Positions 7,973-16,725 of a DNA stretch of 64,000 bases are shown here, one piece after another. The position numbers and the translations under genes were made by a program. The DNA is from Gemmatimonadota bacterium (lineage in GTDB: Bacteria > Gemmatimonadota > Gemmatimonadetes > Gemmatimonadales > Gemmatimonadaceae). The stretch is taken from assembly GCA_023249305.1 (NCBI GenBank), contig JAHFCU010000005.1:1-64000 (forward strand). The letters run 5' to 3'. Every line of letters starts with the position of its first letter. Within the stretch, counting starts at the first letter, position 1. The notes beneath the pieces are model-generated. The model was not told the origin of the DNA, did not search any database, and saw nothing but the letters and a program-made list of their open reading frames with translations.

Positions 7973-8646
7973 GTGCGCCCTCCGCGCGCAAGCGATCGCA
8001 TCTCGTCGAACGAGAGGCCGGACAGTGTTGGGTAGTACGCGTCGGCCTCCATGGCGTGATGTACGGGAAGCGGACCCACGGCGACGGTGCGCACCCCGGC
8101 GGCGCGCGCCGACCGGATGCCCGGACGCGCATCCTCGAACGCGAGTGTGTCCCCTGCGGCGACCGACGCCGTCCGCGACAGCTTCTCGAGCGCCAGCACG
8201 TACGGGGCGGGCGACGGTTTGCCTTCGACCCGGTCGTCGGCCGTGACCACGCACGTGAAGACGTCGGCGAGTCCGGCGAGTGTGAGCACAAAATCCACAT
8301 CGCGGCGCGCGGCGCGCGTTACTAGCGCTAAGCGCGCCTGCGTGCGCAGCGCCTGCACGAGCGCGAGACCGCCCGGTTGCATGAGCAGGCCGCGGCTGAT
8401 GCGTTCCATGAATGACCGCTCGGCGCGCAGCCGCACGACCTCCGCCGCCACCGGATCGTCGGCGCCGCCGAGTACTCGCCGCGCGGCATGCACGGCGGCG
8501 TCCACGGCGAGCCCATGGCAGTGCTCCGTCCATGTCTCATCGTCGAGCGAAAGTCCATCCACGAGCAGCGCCTCGCGCAGCGCGCCAACGCGATGCGGCG
8601 TCGTGTCCGCGAGGATGCCTTCGAACTCGAGGAAGACGACGTGCAT
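7969..8646 (-). CDS. HAD-like protein with altered catalytic motif I
   Basis: This 225-residue protein has the haloacid dehalogenase fold with a helical cap. Motif II Thr110 (LALVTRA), motif III Lys143 (EGKPSPAPY) and motif IV Glu171-Asp172 (AFEDARPG) are present. Motif I should read DxDG but reads E7-F-E9-G, so both the nucleophile and the acid/base Asp are Glu. Its position directly after glcF suggests descent from phosphoglycolate phosphatase, which makes glycolate for GlcDEF. With Glu at position 7 a normal aspartyl-phosphate is unlikely, so it may be inactive, slow or regulatory. It overlaps ygfZ by 4 bases and abuts glcF. Confidence 0.85.
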   Translation of the reverse strand: MHVVFLEFEGILADTTPHRVGALREALLVDGLSLDDETWTEHCHGLAVDAAVHAARRVLGGADDPVAAEVVRLRAERSFMERISRGLLMQPGGLALVQALRTQARLALVTRAARRDVDFVLTLAGLADVFTCVVTADDRVEGKPSPAPYVLALEKLSRTASVAAGDTLAFEDARPGIRSARAAGVRTVAVGPLPVHHAMEADAYYPTLSGLSFDEMRSLARGGRT

Positions 8647-9924
8647 TCAGCGCTCCGCGGCCGCGTAGCTTTCGTCCAGCAACTCGATGGGGTGCCGCGC
8701 CACCGCGCCGCGCCCGTCGCGCACCAACCCGGCGCCGATCTGCATCAGGCAGCCGGGATTGCCCGTGGCCACGATCGGCGCGCCGGTGGCCGCGATGCAA
8801 TCCATCTTGGCCGCGAGCACGCGTTGCGATACGCCGGGCTCGATGAGGTTGAATATGCCCGCGCTGCCGCAGCACTGCTCGCGGTCCTCGAGCGGCACGA
8901 GTTCGAGTTCTGGAATCGCGGCCAGCACCTTGAGCGGCGGTGCGCTCAACTTCTGCGCGTGCTCGAGGTGGCAGGGCGCGTCGTACGTGATGCGACGGCG
9001 GATCGGCGCTCCCTCGCGCGGACCGGCAGCGGCGAGCAGTTCGCTGGCGTCGCGTACGCGGGCGCCGAATGCTCGGGCGCGCTCGCGCCAAGCCGGATCA
9101 TTGGCGAGCAGCTGGCCGTACTCCTTCATCATCGCGCCGCAGCCGGCCGAGTTTGACGCGACAAACTCGGCGCCGCTCGCTTCGAACGCCGCGATATTCG
9201 TCCGCGCAAGACGGCGCGCAGTCTCGGCGTCGCCGGCATGGACGTGCAGCGCGCCGCAGCACTGCTGGCCGGGCGCGGCGCGCAGGGCGTACCCGTTGGC
9301 GGCAAGCACGCGCTCGGTGGCGCGATTGACCTCGGCGAAAAGTCCTTCCATCACGCAGCCGTCGAGCGTCGCCACCGTCGCGCGCGTCGCCGCGGCGCGC
9401 GGCGTCCACGCCGGTGTCGCGTTGCGCGCCGTCGAGGCGAGCATCGCGAAGGGAAAGCCCAGCGAGCCCGGCAGGCGGGCAAGCTCCGCGGCGATGCCCG
9501 TGTCGCGCGCCAGGCGCGCGAACCAGAGTGCGACGCGTAGCGCCGACGGGCGCGCGAAGATCCACAAGATGAAGCGCGCAAGGATTGGCAGCGGTCGCAT
9601 CGCAGCCAGCGTCTCACGGGCCACTTCAAGCAGATGGCCATAGGGCACGCCGCTCGGGCACGCCGATTCGCACCCGCGGCAGCCGAGGCAGCGGCTCAGA
9701 TGCGTGGACACATCCGGGTCATCGAGCGCAACGCGTCCTTCCAGCGCCGCGCGCATGAGGACGAGGCGGCCGCGCGGCGAGTCGTTCTCGTCCGCCAACG
9801 CCAGATAGGTCGGGCACGCCTGCAGGCAGAAGCCGCAGTGCACACAGCTGTCGAGGCCGACACGCGCGTGGGCGAGCGGTGACGTGAGATCAGTGGGAAA
9901 GACCGGGGCGGCGAGCGAGCTCAT
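8647..9924 (-). CDS. glcF: Glycolate oxidase iron-sulfur subunit
   Basis: This 425-residue protein is the electron-transfer subunit of glycolate oxidase/dehydrogenase. Two 4Fe-4S ferredoxin motifs lie near the N-terminus (CVHCGFCLQACP and CLGCRGCESACP). Two CCG domains follow (GQQCCG, then EDREQCCGSAG). It would pass electrons from GlcD/E to the membrane quinone pool. The start at 9924 overlaps glcE by 4 bases. Confidence 0.94.
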   Translation of the reverse strand: MSSLAAPVFPTDLTSPLAHARVGLDSCVHCGFCLQACPTYLALADENDSPRGRLVLMRAALEGRVALDDPDVSTHLSRCLGCRGCESACPSGVPYGHLLEVARETLAAMRPLPILARFILWIFARPSALRVALWFARLARDTGIAAELARLPGSLGFPFAMLASTARNATPAWTPRAAATRATVATLDGCVMEGLFAEVNRATERVLAANGYALRAAPGQQCCGALHVHAGDAETARRLARTNIAAFEASGAEFVASNSAGCGAMMKEYGQLLANDPAWRERARAFGARVRDASELLAAAGPREGAPIRRRITYDAPCHLEHAQKLSAPPLKVLAAIPELELVPLEDREQCCGSAGIFNLIEPGVSQRVLAAKMDCIAATGAPIVATGNPGCLMQIGAGLVRDGRGAVARHPIELLDESYAAAER

Positions 9925-10790
9925 CCCATGATCCCCGGGTTGAGGATTCCAGCCGGATCGAATGCGCGGCGCACGCTCTCATTCAACGCGCGCACTTCGG
10001 CACTCAACCCTCGCCGCGGCGCGCGCGGGCGCGGGGCGGCGCGAAGCGCCGCCCACGCCGCGCCGTCGCGCGGATGCGTGACGCCGTGCGTTTGCACGGC
10101 CGAGCGCGCCGCGGCCACGTAGCCCGCGTTCCCCGCGAGGCGCACGAGCACACCGCCTTCCGTCACCTCGCACGCGATCGGCGGCGTCGCGCCGCGGCGT
10201 AGCGCAAGCTGCACGTCCGTTGCACGCGGCGCGTCCGCCGGCACGAACCAGGTCTCGTCCACGGCGGGTCGTGCGCGGAGCCGCAGGCTCACCCGTGTGA
10301 TCGCGCCGAGCGAACCCCACGCCCCCGTCATCAACCGCACGAGATCGAATCCGGCGACGTTCTTCACCACCTTGCCGCCGGGGCGCAGCACCTTGCCCGT
10401 GCCGTCCGCGCATTCGAGACCGAGCACGAGGTCGCGAGGATATCCGAGTGCGTGCGAATACGGTCCGCCGGTTGCGGTCGCAATCGTCGCCCCCACCGAT
10501 CCCGCATCGCGGCCCCACGGACCGAGCGGGCACCACTGGTTGTGCGCCGCGGTCGTCGCGTCGAGCTCGGCGACCGTTGTTGCCGCGCCGACAGTGATCG
10601 TGAGATCGCCGGGCTCGTATTCGATGATCCCGCCGAACGCGTCGAGATGTAGCAGTTCCGCTTTCGCTTCCACGGGCGCGCCATCGTCGAGCCACGTGCC
10701 GTGGGCGATCAGGCGCAGCGCGCGGTGTTGACTCGCCGATTCAGTGATGAGAGACGACAGTTCACTGACGGAGGAAGGCCGCAGCGTCAT
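9921..10790 (-). CDS. glcE: Glycolate oxidase FAD-binding subunit
   Basis: This 289-residue protein of the FAD_binding_4 (PCMH) class is a shortened paralogue of GlcD. The FAD fold shows as ITVGAATTVAEL, PLGPWGRDAGSVGATIAT and GGKVVKNVAGFDLVRL, and it lacks the long C-terminal oxidase domain, as usual for GlcE (about 350 residues in E. coli). It acts with GlcD and GlcF. Overlaps of 4 bases at both ends place it in one translated unit with them. Confidence 0.92.
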   Translation of the reverse strand: MTLRPSSVSELSSLITESASQHRALRLIAHGTWLDDGAPVEAKAELLHLDAFGGIIEYEPGDLTITVGAATTVAELDATTAAHNQWCPLGPWGRDAGSVGATIATATGGPYSHALGYPRDLVLGLECADGTGKVLRPGGKVVKNVAGFDLVRLMTGAWGSLGAITRVSLRLRARPAVDETWFVPADAPRATDVQLALRRGATPPIACEVTEGGVLVRLAGNAGYVAAARSAVQTHGVTHPRDGAAWAALRAAPRPRAPRRGLSAEVRALNESVRRAFDPAGILNPGIMG

Positions 10791-12250
10791 GCGCCGCGTT
10801 CCGCGGCGCCGGACGTGGTGACGGCGCGGTCTCCTATCTCCCTTCTTCCATCACCCATCAGCGTGTTCGGTTTCCGCTCCCGGCAATACCGGATCGGCAC
10901 CACCTTCCCGGGGTTCGCACGCCGCTCGGGGTCGAACACGTCGCGCAATCGGCACATGCCATCGAGCGTGTCGGGTGTGAACAGCGCATCCATATAAGAG
11001 AGCTTGTCGAGCCCGACGCCGTGCTCGCCGGTAATCGTGCCGCCCGCCGCGATGCATGAGTGCATGATCGCCCGCATCGCGAGATGCACGCGCGCCGCCT
11101 CATCGCGGTCACCGGCGTCATATGGAATGTTCGGGTGCAAGTTGCCGTCACCCGCGTGGAAGACATTGCAAACCCGCACACGATTCTCCGCACCGATGGC
11201 CGTGATGCGCGCAAGCAGCGCCGGCAACTTGGTGCGCGGCACGACCGCGTCCTGCACGACGAGATGCGGTGCGATGCGTCCCATCGCGCCAAACGCCTTC
11301 TTGCGGCCCTGCCACAACTTGGCGCGCGCCGCAGGCTCGGTAGCCACGCGCACGGCGCGCGCGCCGTGCGTGCGGCAAATGCGCTGCACGGCGTCGACAT
11401 CCTCGTCGAGGCCAGCCGCGGCTCCGTCAACCTCGACGAGCAGCACGGCCGCCGCGTCGGTCGGGTAGCCCGCGGCGTAGATGCTCGCTTCCACTGCGCC
11501 GACCGTTGCCTGGTCCATCATCTCGAGTGCCGCCGGCAGGATGCCCGCCGCGATGATCGCGGAGACGGTTTGCGCGGCATCGTCAATGCTTGTGAAGTCA
11601 GCGAGCAGCGTCACCACGCGCTCGGGGTTTGGCGTCAGCTTCACCGTCAGTTCGAGCGCGACGCCGAAGCATCCCTCGCTGCCGACGAATGCGCCGAGCA
11701 AGTCGTATCCTGCATCGTCCGCATCGAGCTCCACCACGGTGCCGTCGGGAAGCGCCACCTTTGCCGCCACCACGTGATTCAGCGTCACTCCGTACTTTAG
11801 GCAGTGCGGGCCGCCGGCATTCTCAGCGAGGTTGCCGCCGAGCGTGCATGCGGTCTGGCTCGACGGGTCGGGAGCGTAGTGGAGGCCGAACGGTGTGGCC
11901 GCCTTCGTGAGCGTTGTGTTGACCACGCCCGGTTCCACGCGCGCGACGCGACGCACTTCATCGATGGCAATGATGCGCTTGAGGCGCTGCAGGCCGAGCA
12001 GCACCACACCGTCGGCCAAGGCGCCGCCGCTCAGCCCGGTGCCAGCGCCGCGCGGCACGAACGGCACGCCGTGCCGGGCGAGTTCGCGCACGACCGCCAA
12101 CGCCTCGTCGGACGACGCGGGGAAGACGGCCAGCGAGGGCGTGCGGTGATAACCCGGCAGGCCGTCCGATTCATACACGAGCAGTTCAGCGGCGCGCTCG
12201 AGCACGTGCTTGTCGCCGACGATGGCGCGAAGAGAGGAGGCAAGGCTCAC
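10787..12250 (-). CDS. glcD: Glycolate oxidase catalytic subunit
   Basis: This 487-residue FAD enzyme oxidises glycolate to glyoxylate. The PCMH domain shows PRGAGTGLSGGAL and CTLGGNLAENAGG; the C-terminal oxidase domain shows HAGDGNLHPNI and GEHGVGLDK. I chose a GTG at 12250, where similarity begins; the open frame runs to 12325. It is the first gene of glcDEF-HAD-ygfZ-SDR, so the promoter should lie in the 208-base gap shared with the divergent secreted protein gene. No GntR-type regulator is beside it. Confidence 0.93.
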   Translation of the reverse strand: MSLASSLRAIVGDKHVLERAAELLVYESDGLPGYHRTPSLAVFPASSDEALAVVRELARHGVPFVPRGAGTGLSGGALADGVVLLGLQRLKRIIAIDEVRRVARVEPGVVNTTLTKAATPFGLHYAPDPSSQTACTLGGNLAENAGGPHCLKYGVTLNHVVAAKVALPDGTVVELDADDAGYDLLGAFVGSEGCFGVALELTVKLTPNPERVVTLLADFTSIDDAAQTVSAIIAAGILPAALEMMDQATVGAVEASIYAAGYPTDAAAVLLVEVDGAAAGLDEDVDAVQRICRTHGARAVRVATEPAARAKLWQGRKKAFGAMGRIAPHLVVQDAVVPRTKLPALLARITAIGAENRVRVCNVFHAGDGNLHPNIPYDAGDRDEAARVHLAMRAIMHSCIAAGGTITGEHGVGLDKLSYMDALFTPDTLDGMCRLRDVFDPERRANPGKVVPIRYCRERKPNTLMGDGRREIGDRAVTTSGAAERGA

Positions 12251-12458
12251 GTACAATAATCTACAGTGTGATTTCGGCTTTCGGACCACGGACACTGATG
12301 CGTGATACGGAGAACGAATCGGCATCTACCATTACGGCGCAGCACGGCGGCGTCTGTCGAGCGAGAGCGGCTATCACACGGCGGGCCTGATCGGCAAGTT
12401 TGAACGGTCTCCCAAGCGCTGACGCGCTGACCGCAGTGCGCTTTCACTCCACCTTCCG

Positions 12459-13778
12459 ATGCGCATCTCGCCTACTCTTGTTCTTTCGCTCACGATGCTT
12501 GCCGCGGCTTCGACAGGCGCGCAGCGGCTGCCCCCGGTGCGACCGCTCGGACCCATCACCGAGGTCTCGCCCGCCGACTTGCTCGGCTCCGTGAGCATGG
12601 TGCGACCGCTCCCGAACGGCGGCGTCATCGTCAACGACATCACGCGTCGGCAACTCCTCCTGCTTGACGCCCAGTTCAAGAGGCTGAAGACCATCGCCGA
12701 CACCACGGCGGCAACGGACAACACCTACGGTGCGACCATCTGCGGCTTGTTCGTGTTTCGGGGAGATTCGTCGCTGTTCCTCGACTCGCGATCGCTCACG
12801 ATGCTGGTGATTGACGCGAAGGGCGAAGTGGCGCGCGTGATGGCCGTGCCGAACCCGGACGACGCGTCCTTGATGATCGGCGGACCGTTCGGCACCCCTA
12901 GCCTCGATGCGCAGGGGCGTATCGTGTATCGGGGCCACGCGGAGTCGGGAGGGAACGATTTTCGCGCGCGGCGAACGGAAGCACCCGTGACCGCGGCCAG
13001 CTTCATTGACAGCGCAGCCATCCATCGCATCGCCATCGCGACGCGTGAACGCGCAACGCTCACCTATCTCACGATCTCCAAGCCTGTTATTTCGAACCTC
13101 CAGGATGCCACGGGCCGGATTACGGGCACGTCCTTTCTCACGACGCCGCTGCCCGTGGTGGACGACTGGGCGCTGATGCCTGATGGCCGAGTGGCGGTGG
13201 TGCGTGGCGCGGACTATCACGTCGACTGGCTGGGACTCGACGGCCGCTGGACAACGACCGCGAAGATCCCGCACAACTGGCAGCGGCTGGATGATGACGC
13301 CAAGGAACGCGTGATCGATTCCTCGAGGGTTGAGGCAGAGAAGGAACGGGAGTCATTCAAGAAGCGCGTCGATAACCTCGCGGGCAACACGAACGCGTTG
13401 ATGAGCGCGGTTGCCGGGCCCAGCTTTAGTACTGGCGTCACACTCACTTTCTCGCGGGCGGACGCCACCAGCGGTCGTCCGAGGGTTGAGGTGACCGTAC
13501 CCATCGTTCGCATCGCAGCGGCGAAGGACCTTCCCGACTACCGCCCTGCCTTCCGCATGGGCGCGGCACGCGCTGATGTCGAGGGCAATCTGTGGGTTCG
13601 CACGACCGCACCAAGCGACGCGGGCCCGATCTACGATGTGATCAACGGCAAGGGCGAACTGACTGATCGCGTGAAACTGCCGTACGGTCGCGTGATCTCC
13701 GGCTTCGGGCCGGGCGTGGTGTACATGGGCGTGCAGGATGACAAGGGCGCACGGCTGGAAATGGCGAGGATCAAGTAG
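12459..13778 (+). CDS. Secreted protein, probable 6-bladed beta-propeller
   Basis: This 439-residue protein has an N-terminal signal peptide ending about AASTGAQ (residue 22). The mature part has repeated short strands with patterns such as GGVIVNDITRRQLLLLDAQ, SLFLDSRSLTMLVIDAKG and GNLWVRTTAP, typical of a six-bladed propeller such as the NHL or TolB-like class. A Lys/Glu-rich helical insertion lies about residues 284-310. I do not recognise a specific family or function. It is a single-gene unit with a strong terminator 28 bases after the stop, and convergent with the sigma factor gene. Confidence 0.7.
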   Translation: MRISPTLVLSLTMLAAASTGAQRLPPVRPLGPITEVSPADLLGSVSMVRPLPNGGVIVNDITRRQLLLLDAQFKRLKTIADTTAATDNTYGATICGLFVFRGDSSLFLDSRSLTMLVIDAKGEVARVMAVPNPDDASLMIGGPFGTPSLDAQGRIVYRGHAESGGNDFRARRTEAPVTAASFIDSAAIHRIAIATRERATLTYLTISKPVISNLQDATGRITGTSFLTTPLPVVDDWALMPDGRVAVVRGADYHVDWLGLDGRWTTTAKIPHNWQRLDDDAKERVIDSSRVEAEKERESFKKRVDNLAGNTNALMSAVAGPSFSTGVTLTFSRADATSGRPRVEVTVPIVRIAAAKDLPDYRPAFRMGAARADVEGNLWVRTTAPSDAGPIYDVINGKGELTDRVKLPYGRVISGFGPGVVYMGVQDDKGARLEMARIK

Positions 13779-13805
13779 CGATTCGAAATCCGGAATGAAA
13801 TGAAA

Positions 13806-13842
13806 CGAAACGCCCGAGTCCATTCTGGACTCGGGCGTTTCG
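13806..13842. terminator. Bidirectional hairpin terminator
   Basis: A perfect 17-bp stem (13806-13822 with 13826-13842) with a TTC loop, ending in GTTTCG on one side and flanked by AAAC on the other, lies between the convergent propeller and sigma factor genes. It should stop transcripts from both. Confidence 0.9.
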
Positions 13843-13878
13843 TCGTTCCCGACCTCGAACCGGGAAGACCCGGCGTCG

Positions 13879-14772
13879 TCAGCTCACGTTAGCCCAGAAG
13901 CCGGCGAGCGATCTTCCCTCGGGTGACGCGCGCAGCTTCTCGAACGCGCGCTCACGAATCTGGCGGATGCGCTCGCGCGTCACACCCATCAGCGCGCCGA
14001 TCTTCTCGAGCGTCATCGCCTCGGCGCCCTCATCAAGCCCGTAGTACAGGTTGAGAATCTTGCGCTCGCGCGGCGTCAGGTAGCGCGTGAAGACGCGCAC
14101 GATCGTCTCGCGCATCAACTTGTAGTCGGTGACTTCCTCGATCTCGGCGCCATCGGCACCCGAGAATCGCTCGCCCAGCGTGCACGCCTCGCGATCGCTG
14201 CGATCGACCGGCGCGTCGAGCGAGAGCTCGGTGGCCGACATCTGCTTTGACGCGCGCACCTGTTCGGGCGTCTCCTCAAGCAGGCGGCCGATCTCGTTGT
14301 CCGTTGGGTCGCGGCGCAGCACCTGCGCCAACACCGTCTCGGCGCGCGACAGCCGGATGAGTTGCGAGTTCTGGTTGAGCGGGATGCGCACGGAGCGTGT
14401 CTGCTCGGCCAGCGCCTTCAGCACCGCTTGGCGTACCCACCACACCGCGTACGAGATGAACTTGACGCCTTGGTCGGGATCAAACTTGCGGACCGCCTTT
14501 AGCAGGCCCTCGTTTCCGATGGCGACGAGTTCGGACAGGTCGAGGCCGTGTCCCTGGTACTTTTTCACATAGGAGATGACGAACCGGAGATTGGCCGTCA
14601 CGAGCCGCTCCGCCGCGGCTTCGTCCCCTTTCTGCGCCAGGCGCGCCAGTCGCCGCTCCTCGGCGGCATCGGAAATCAGGGGGAGCTTCTGAATATCCTG
14701 CAGGTACTGGTCGAAGGCGGTGGAAGGAGACGAACGAAAGAACCCCTTGGTCTTATGCTCCGTCTGCTGCAT
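13879..14772 (-). CDS. Sigma-70 family factor, RpoD/SigA-like
   Basis: This 297-residue RNA polymerase sigma factor has region 1.2 (AFDQYLQDIQKLPLIS), region 2 (LVTANLRFVISYVKKYQG, SELVAIGNEGLLKAVRKFD, FISYAVWWVRQAVLKALA), region 3 (RIPLNQNSQL) and region 4 (YLTPRERKILNLYYGL, then GVTRERIRQIRERAFEKLR). Region 1.1 is absent, as in the short primary or RpoS-like sigma factors of Bacteroidota and Gemmatimonadota. An Arg in region 2.4 positions fits -10 recognition of the housekeeping type. I chose ATG 14772; the frame extends to 14880 but the promoter-like elements lie in that stretch. It may be the main or a second primary-type sigma factor. Confidence 0.88.
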   Translation of the reverse strand: MQQTEHKTKGFFRSSPSTAFDQYLQDIQKLPLISDAAEERRLARLAQKGDEAAAERLVTANLRFVISYVKKYQGHGLDLSELVAIGNEGLLKAVRKFDPDQGVKFISYAVWWVRQAVLKALAEQTRSVRIPLNQNSQLIRLSRAETVLAQVLRRDPTDNEIGRLLEETPEQVRASKQMSATELSLDAPVDRSDREACTLGERFSGADGAEIEEVTDYKLMRETIVRVFTRYLTPRERKILNLYYGLDEGAEAMTLEKIGALMGVTRERIRQIRERAFEKLRASPEGRSLAGFWANVS

Positions 14773-14850
14773 TACGCACCCCGTTACGACATTGGGCGTG
14801 GAACGGGCGCCGCCGAGACGTCCCGTTAGAATGAGCTTGCAGGGACGGTC

Positions 14851-14880
14851 AGCATAGAATTGGGTGCAAGCTTCGGTCAA
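14851..14880 (-). promoter_or_regulatory. Putative sigma-70 promoter for the sigma factor gene
   Basis: On the minus strand TTGACC (14880-14875) and TATGCT (14856-14851) are 18 bases apart. The expected start near 14844 leaves a leader of about 70 bases before ATG 14772. This supports the shorter start for the sigma gene. Confidence 0.55.
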
Positions 14881-15030
14881 CAGCCAAATTTCGTGCCATT
14901 TACCCGCAGCAGGTGCGGTACGGGTCTATCACATTATTCCACAATGAGTTGATGAACACTGCGGAAATGTGATTTGGGTCATCTGTTTACCGTCGCCCTT
15001 GACGCCGGTGACCAAATTATTGCCGGCCAG

Positions 15031-15069
15031 AGCCCATCGCGAGAGTCCATCGCGAGAGCCTATCGCGAA
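15031..15069. repeat. Three 13-bp tandem repeats at the 3' end of aroB
   Basis: Three near-identical direct copies of AGCCCATCGCGAG (15031-15043, 15044-15056, 15057-15069) cover the aroB stop codon, with a decayed fourth copy inside the last codons. They could vary by slippage and would alter only the last residues of AroB. Confidence 0.6.
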
Positions 15070-16136
15070 GCCTCGATCGCGGCCCGGACTAGACGCTCCT
15101 CCATCGGCAGTGCGAAGCGACCGTCGGCAGCATTCATCTCGCCGAGCCGCATCGGCAGTGCGTACTCGGCTGCGCCGGCGCGGGCCTTCTTGTCACCTCG
15201 CGCGAGTGTGAGGATCGCGTCCGCATCGAACGACGGCCCAATGCGCACAGGCAGTCCAAGCGATGCACAGAGCGCCTGAACTTCGTCGGCAAGCCCGGGC
15301 AGCGTCCACTCCGCGAGTTCACCGAGGCGCGCTTCGACGATCATGCCCGCAGCCACAGCCTCGCCGTGGAGCATCTTGTAATCGCTCAGATGCTCGATGG
15401 CGTGACCGATGGTATGCCCGAAGTTGAGAATTCGCCGGCGACCGCCTTCGCGCTCATCACTTGCGACCACGTCCACCTTGACGCGAATGCTGCCAAGGAC
15501 GAGGCGCTCAGACGTCTCAGCCGCGATCGAGGGGTCAAGCAAGCCCGCGGCATGCGCAGCGATCCAATGGAAGTACGCCTCGTCGGCAATGACGCCGTGC
15601 TTGATGGCCTCGGCCATGCCGGCGCGGCGGTGTTCAGCGGGGAGTGTGTGCAGCGCGAGCGGGTCGATGATGACGGCTGCAGGCTGATGAAACGCGCCGA
15701 CGAGGTTCTTGCCGTGCCGCGTGTCCACTCCCGTCTTTCCGCCGATGGCGGCGTCAATCATCGCGACGAGCGATGTGGGGATGTGCACGACTGGAACGCC
15801 GCGCAGGTAGGTCGCGGCGACGAAGCCGGCGAGGTCGCCGCACACGCCGCCGCCCACAGCGACGACGACCGTGTCGCGCCCAAGCTGGCGCATCAGCAGT
15901 TCGTCGGTGAGCGCCGCCCATTGCGCGCGCGTCTTGCTCGTCTCGCCGGCGGGGAAGGTGAGCAACTCTGCGCCAAGTGCCGACGCCACGGGGGCCGCGT
16001 AGAGCGGCGCGACGTTGGCGTCGGCGATGACGACTGGCCGACGACCGTCGGCGCACGCGCGCACGAGGGCTGCCGCATCCGCGAGCGCCCCGGCGCGCAC
16101 CACGATGCGCGCGCCGTGGAGAGCGAGTTCGCTCAC
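15060..16136 (-). CDS. aroB: 3-dehydroquinate synthase
   Basis: This 358-residue enzyme makes 3-dehydroquinate from DAHP, the second step of the shikimate pathway, using NAD and a divalent metal. Clear motifs are VGGGVCGDLAGFVAAT (NAD site), IPTSLVAMIDAAIGGKTGVD, the metal-binding AEAIKHG, and NFGHTIGHAIEH with the two metal-ligand His residues. The start overlaps the stop of the adenosyltransferase gene by 4 bases. Confidence 0.96.
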   Translation of the reverse strand: MSELALHGARIVVRAGALADAAALVRACADGRRPVVIADANVAPLYAAPVASALGAELLTFPAGETSKTRAQWAALTDELLMRQLGRDTVVVAVGGGVCGDLAGFVAATYLRGVPVVHIPTSLVAMIDAAIGGKTGVDTRHGKNLVGAFHQPAAVIIDPLALHTLPAEHRRAGMAEAIKHGVIADEAYFHWIAAHAAGLLDPSIAAETSERLVLGSIRVKVDVVASDEREGGRRRILNFGHTIGHAIEHLSDYKMLHGEAVAAGMIVEARLGELAEWTLPGLADEVQALCASLGLPVRIGPSFDADAILTLARGDKKARAGAAEYALPMRLGEMNAADGRFALPMEERLVRAAIEASR

Positions 16137-16684
16137 CAGGTCACTTCGCCTGCGCCCGCGCGGCGGTTGGCCACGCGCGCAAGCACGAAGAGCAAGTCGG
16201 ACAGCCGGTTCAGGTAGACGATCACCACCTGCGGGACCTCGACGTCATGCTGCAACCGCACGACGGCGCGCTCGGCGCGCCGGCAGACGGTGCGCGCGAC
16301 GTGCAGCGCGGCCGCTTTCGGCGTGCCGCCCGGCATGATGAACGCCGTGAGCGGCTCGAGCTCTTCCTCTCCGTCGTCGATCGAGCGCTCCATTTGCGCG
16401 ATGCGCTCGTCGGAGATGCGCGCCTTCGCCAGCTGCTCCTTCATCTTCTCGAGGTCCGGCGTGGAGAGCAACGCGCCGATGGAGAAGAGGTCGCGCTGGA
16501 TCGGCGCGAGGACTTCGTCCACGCGCGGCATCATCTCGACGGAACGCGCCTGGCCGATGCACGCGTTCAACTCGTCGATCTCTCCGTAGGCTTCGACGCG
16601 CGGGTGATCCTTGCCGACGCGGCCGCCGCCGAAGAGGCCGGTGTCGCCTTCGTCACCCGTGCGCGTGTAGATCTTGAGGGTCAT
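16133..16684 (-). CDS. Cob(I)alamin adenosyltransferase, PduO type
   Basis: This 183-residue enzyme adenosylates cob(I)alamin to make coenzyme B12. The N-terminal signature TRTGDEGDTGLFGG binds ATP, followed by HPRVEAYGEIDELNA. The later RRAERAVVRL and LNRLSDLLFVLAR helices are typical of the trimeric PduO fold. It lies between a Ser/Thr kinase gene and aroB on the same strand; no B12-dependent enzyme is in the window. Confidence 0.93.
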   Translation of the reverse strand: MTLKIYTRTGDEGDTGLFGGGRVGKDHPRVEAYGEIDELNACIGQARSVEMMPRVDEVLAPIQRDLFSIGALLSTPDLEKMKEQLAKARISDERIAQMERSIDDGEEELEPLTAFIMPGGTPKAAALHVARTVCRRAERAVVRLQHDVEVPQVVIVYLNRLSDLLFVLARVANRRAGAGEVTW

Positions 16685-16725
16685 CGATGAAAGATAGCGA
16701 AGGGAGGCGCCGAGCCGCCGCGCGG

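Noticed and set aside
8000-8533. Extended N-terminal half of the ygfZ open frame (to 8533)
   Set aside because: It overlaps the HAD gene in another frame and has no similarity to YgfZ; the ATG at 7972 fits.
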